A stretch of DNA of 64,000 nt, taken from positions 68,098,406-68,162,405 of the forward strand of contig OY757010.1 of assembly GCA_963580285.1 (NCBI GenBank). The letters are read 5' to 3'. The position numbers and the translations under genes were made by a program. Below the pieces are notes generated by a model. That model saw only the letters and a program-made list of their open reading frames with translations, was not told where the DNA came from and ran no database searches. This document shows, piece by piece, positions 62,995-64,000 of this stretch (position 1 is its first letter; every line of letters starts with the position of its first letter). The DNA is from Lucinisca nassula (Eukaryota > Mollusca > Bivalvia > Lucinida > Lucinidae).

Positions 62995-63750
62995 ACAACA
63001 GTACAATATATCATTACAACATACAGCAGACTTGATTCGATTTTGGTGACCTTGATCTCATTTTTCAACGTCACAGCAACCAAAAAACAGTCATTTTTAG
63101 GCCAAAAATGGCTTGTCTGTACTCTATCTCAATAACGAATTTATTAATTTTAATCAAACTTGGAACAATATATCATTACGACATACCGGAAATGTGATAA
63201 GATTTTGGTGACCTTGACATTTTTTCAAGGTCACAGGCCCCCCAAAACAGTCAATTTTGGGCATCTCATTAAAGAATGACCAATTTTTGTCAAACTTGGT
63301 ACAATATATCAATATAACATACCGATGATCGAGTTAGATTTTGGTGACCTTGACCTTTTACAAGGTCACAGGCCCTCAAATACAATCAATGTTTGGCCAA
63401 AAAGTGCTTGTCTGCACTCTATCTCATTAATAAATTGTTTAATTTTAGTCAAACTTAGTACAATATAACATTACAACATGACGCAGATTTGATTATATTT
63501 TGTCGACCTTGACCTTTTTTTCAAGGTCACAGGCTCCCCAAAACAGAAGATTTGGGGACAAAAAAGGCTTGACTGCACAATTTCTCATAAACAAATTGAT
63601 TAATTGCATTCAAACTTGGTATATTATACCATTACAACATACCGCAGATTTGATTAGATTTCGGTGACCTTGACTTTTTTTCAATGTCACAGCCACCCCC
63701 CCCCCCAACCCCCCCTCCCCCCAAAAAACAGTCAATTTTGGTGGCTAAGG
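62995..63750. repeat. ~150-bp tandem array with TGACCTTGA..TCAAGGTCA palindromes
   Basis: About five diverged units: CAATATATCATTACAACATACC, GATTTGATTAGATTTTGGTGACC, TTGACCTTTTTTCAAGGTCACAGG, CCCCCAAAACAGTCAATTTTGG, GGCTTGTCTGCACTCTATCTC, TTAATCAAACTTGG. Each unit centres on an inverted pair (GTGACCTTGA / TCAAGGTCAC). The last full unit has a long C run at 63697-63722. This looks like the core of another tandem-core element, but no hairpin ends were found inside the window. Confidence 0.8.
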
Positions 63751-64000
63751 ATAACCCTTCCTACAACTTATTTAACGTCACTGCAGCTGGTTTCTCTGAA
63801 TGTGTGGCGGCCGTAAAAATTCTCCCTGCCCTACATCATAGTGTAGTTTACATTTTATTGTCCTTTTGGGATCATTGATTCCATTGTTGAATTTTGGAAA
63901 TATTTTAGGGTCACTGATGAAGCCCAATTGGCCAAAACTAGCTAGTGTGACCCAGAAAACATGTACACTCCATATTTTCCAGTTCTGTTGTGTATTCCTT
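63751..64000. other. Unassigned sequence to window end
   Basis: No recognised gene. A short frame at 63684-63878 lies over the C run and has no domain. Confidence 0.35.

Noticed and set aside
62995..63750. Nuclear-receptor response element cluster as a real regulatory region
   Set aside because: The TCAAGGTCA half-sites are part of a tandem repeat unit; regulatory function cannot be inferred from repeats alone. Kept only as a low-interest finding.

Overview
This is a gene-poor, repeat-dense piece of an animal nuclear genome, most likely a marine bivalve (clam). The reasons are a spliced gene with GT-AG introns, several tRNA-headed SINE families of the molluscan type, a Penelope-like retroelement of the permuted Naiad type whose only in-frame stops are TGA (reported for clam Naiads), and rolling-circle-like elements with ~150-165 bp tandem cores like those described in oysters. 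Species assignment is inference.

Only one host gene is supported. It encodes a 320-residue GNAT-fold acetyltransferase resembling the NAT16 / histidine N-acetyltransferase group, on the + strand: coding exon 1 at 24616-24780, exon 2 at 49042-49272, exon 3 at 50722-51288. All junctions are phase 0 with good splice sites. Intron 1 is about 24.3 kb and is almost entirely transposons. Part of coding exon 1 and the start of intron 1 are tandemly duplicated (24656-25900 and 25901-26980), with the breakpoint inside a small foldback element.

Layout. 1-1100: short tandem repeats and a hairpin MITE. 1117-6342: a nested stack, where a minus-strand rolling-circle-like element with a tandem core is interrupted by a hairpin MITE, a 1.9-kb foldback element (itself carrying a SINE and a MITE) and a second rolling-circle-like element. 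6984-11754: a 4.8-kb Naiad-type Penelope-like element with direct pseudo-LTRs. 11.8-23.4 kb: MITEs, hairpins, SINEs and a 2.9-kb unit with terminal inverted repeats, with no recognisable gene. 23441-24567: a dead mariner just upstream of coding exon 1. 24616-51288: the host gene. Its first intron holds a 227-bp foldback element (26960-27186) and two large foldback elements in opposite orientation (27349-38659 and 40525-46819). All three begin TACG, end CGTA, have 6-bp target duplications and contain arrays of short palindromes. A LINE fragment follows. 52.3-53.4 kb: a 0.53-kb tandem dimer. 54515-56999: an uninterrupted rolling-circle-like element with a tandem core. 57146-58470: a second LINE fragment. 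58.9-60.6 kb: a SINE, an (AC)n run and a second dead mariner. 60.6-64 kb: MITE and SINE copies and a ~150-bp tandem array with internal palindromes.

The most interesting material is (a) the foldback family with 6-bp target duplications and palindrome arrays, (b) the Naiad polyprotein with TGA-only interruptions, and (c) the set of rolling-circle-like elements with shared ends but unrelated cores, whose pre-insertion sites can be reconstructed from paralogous copies in the same window. Boundaries were read by eye; most repeat coordinates are good to a few bases to tens of bases.
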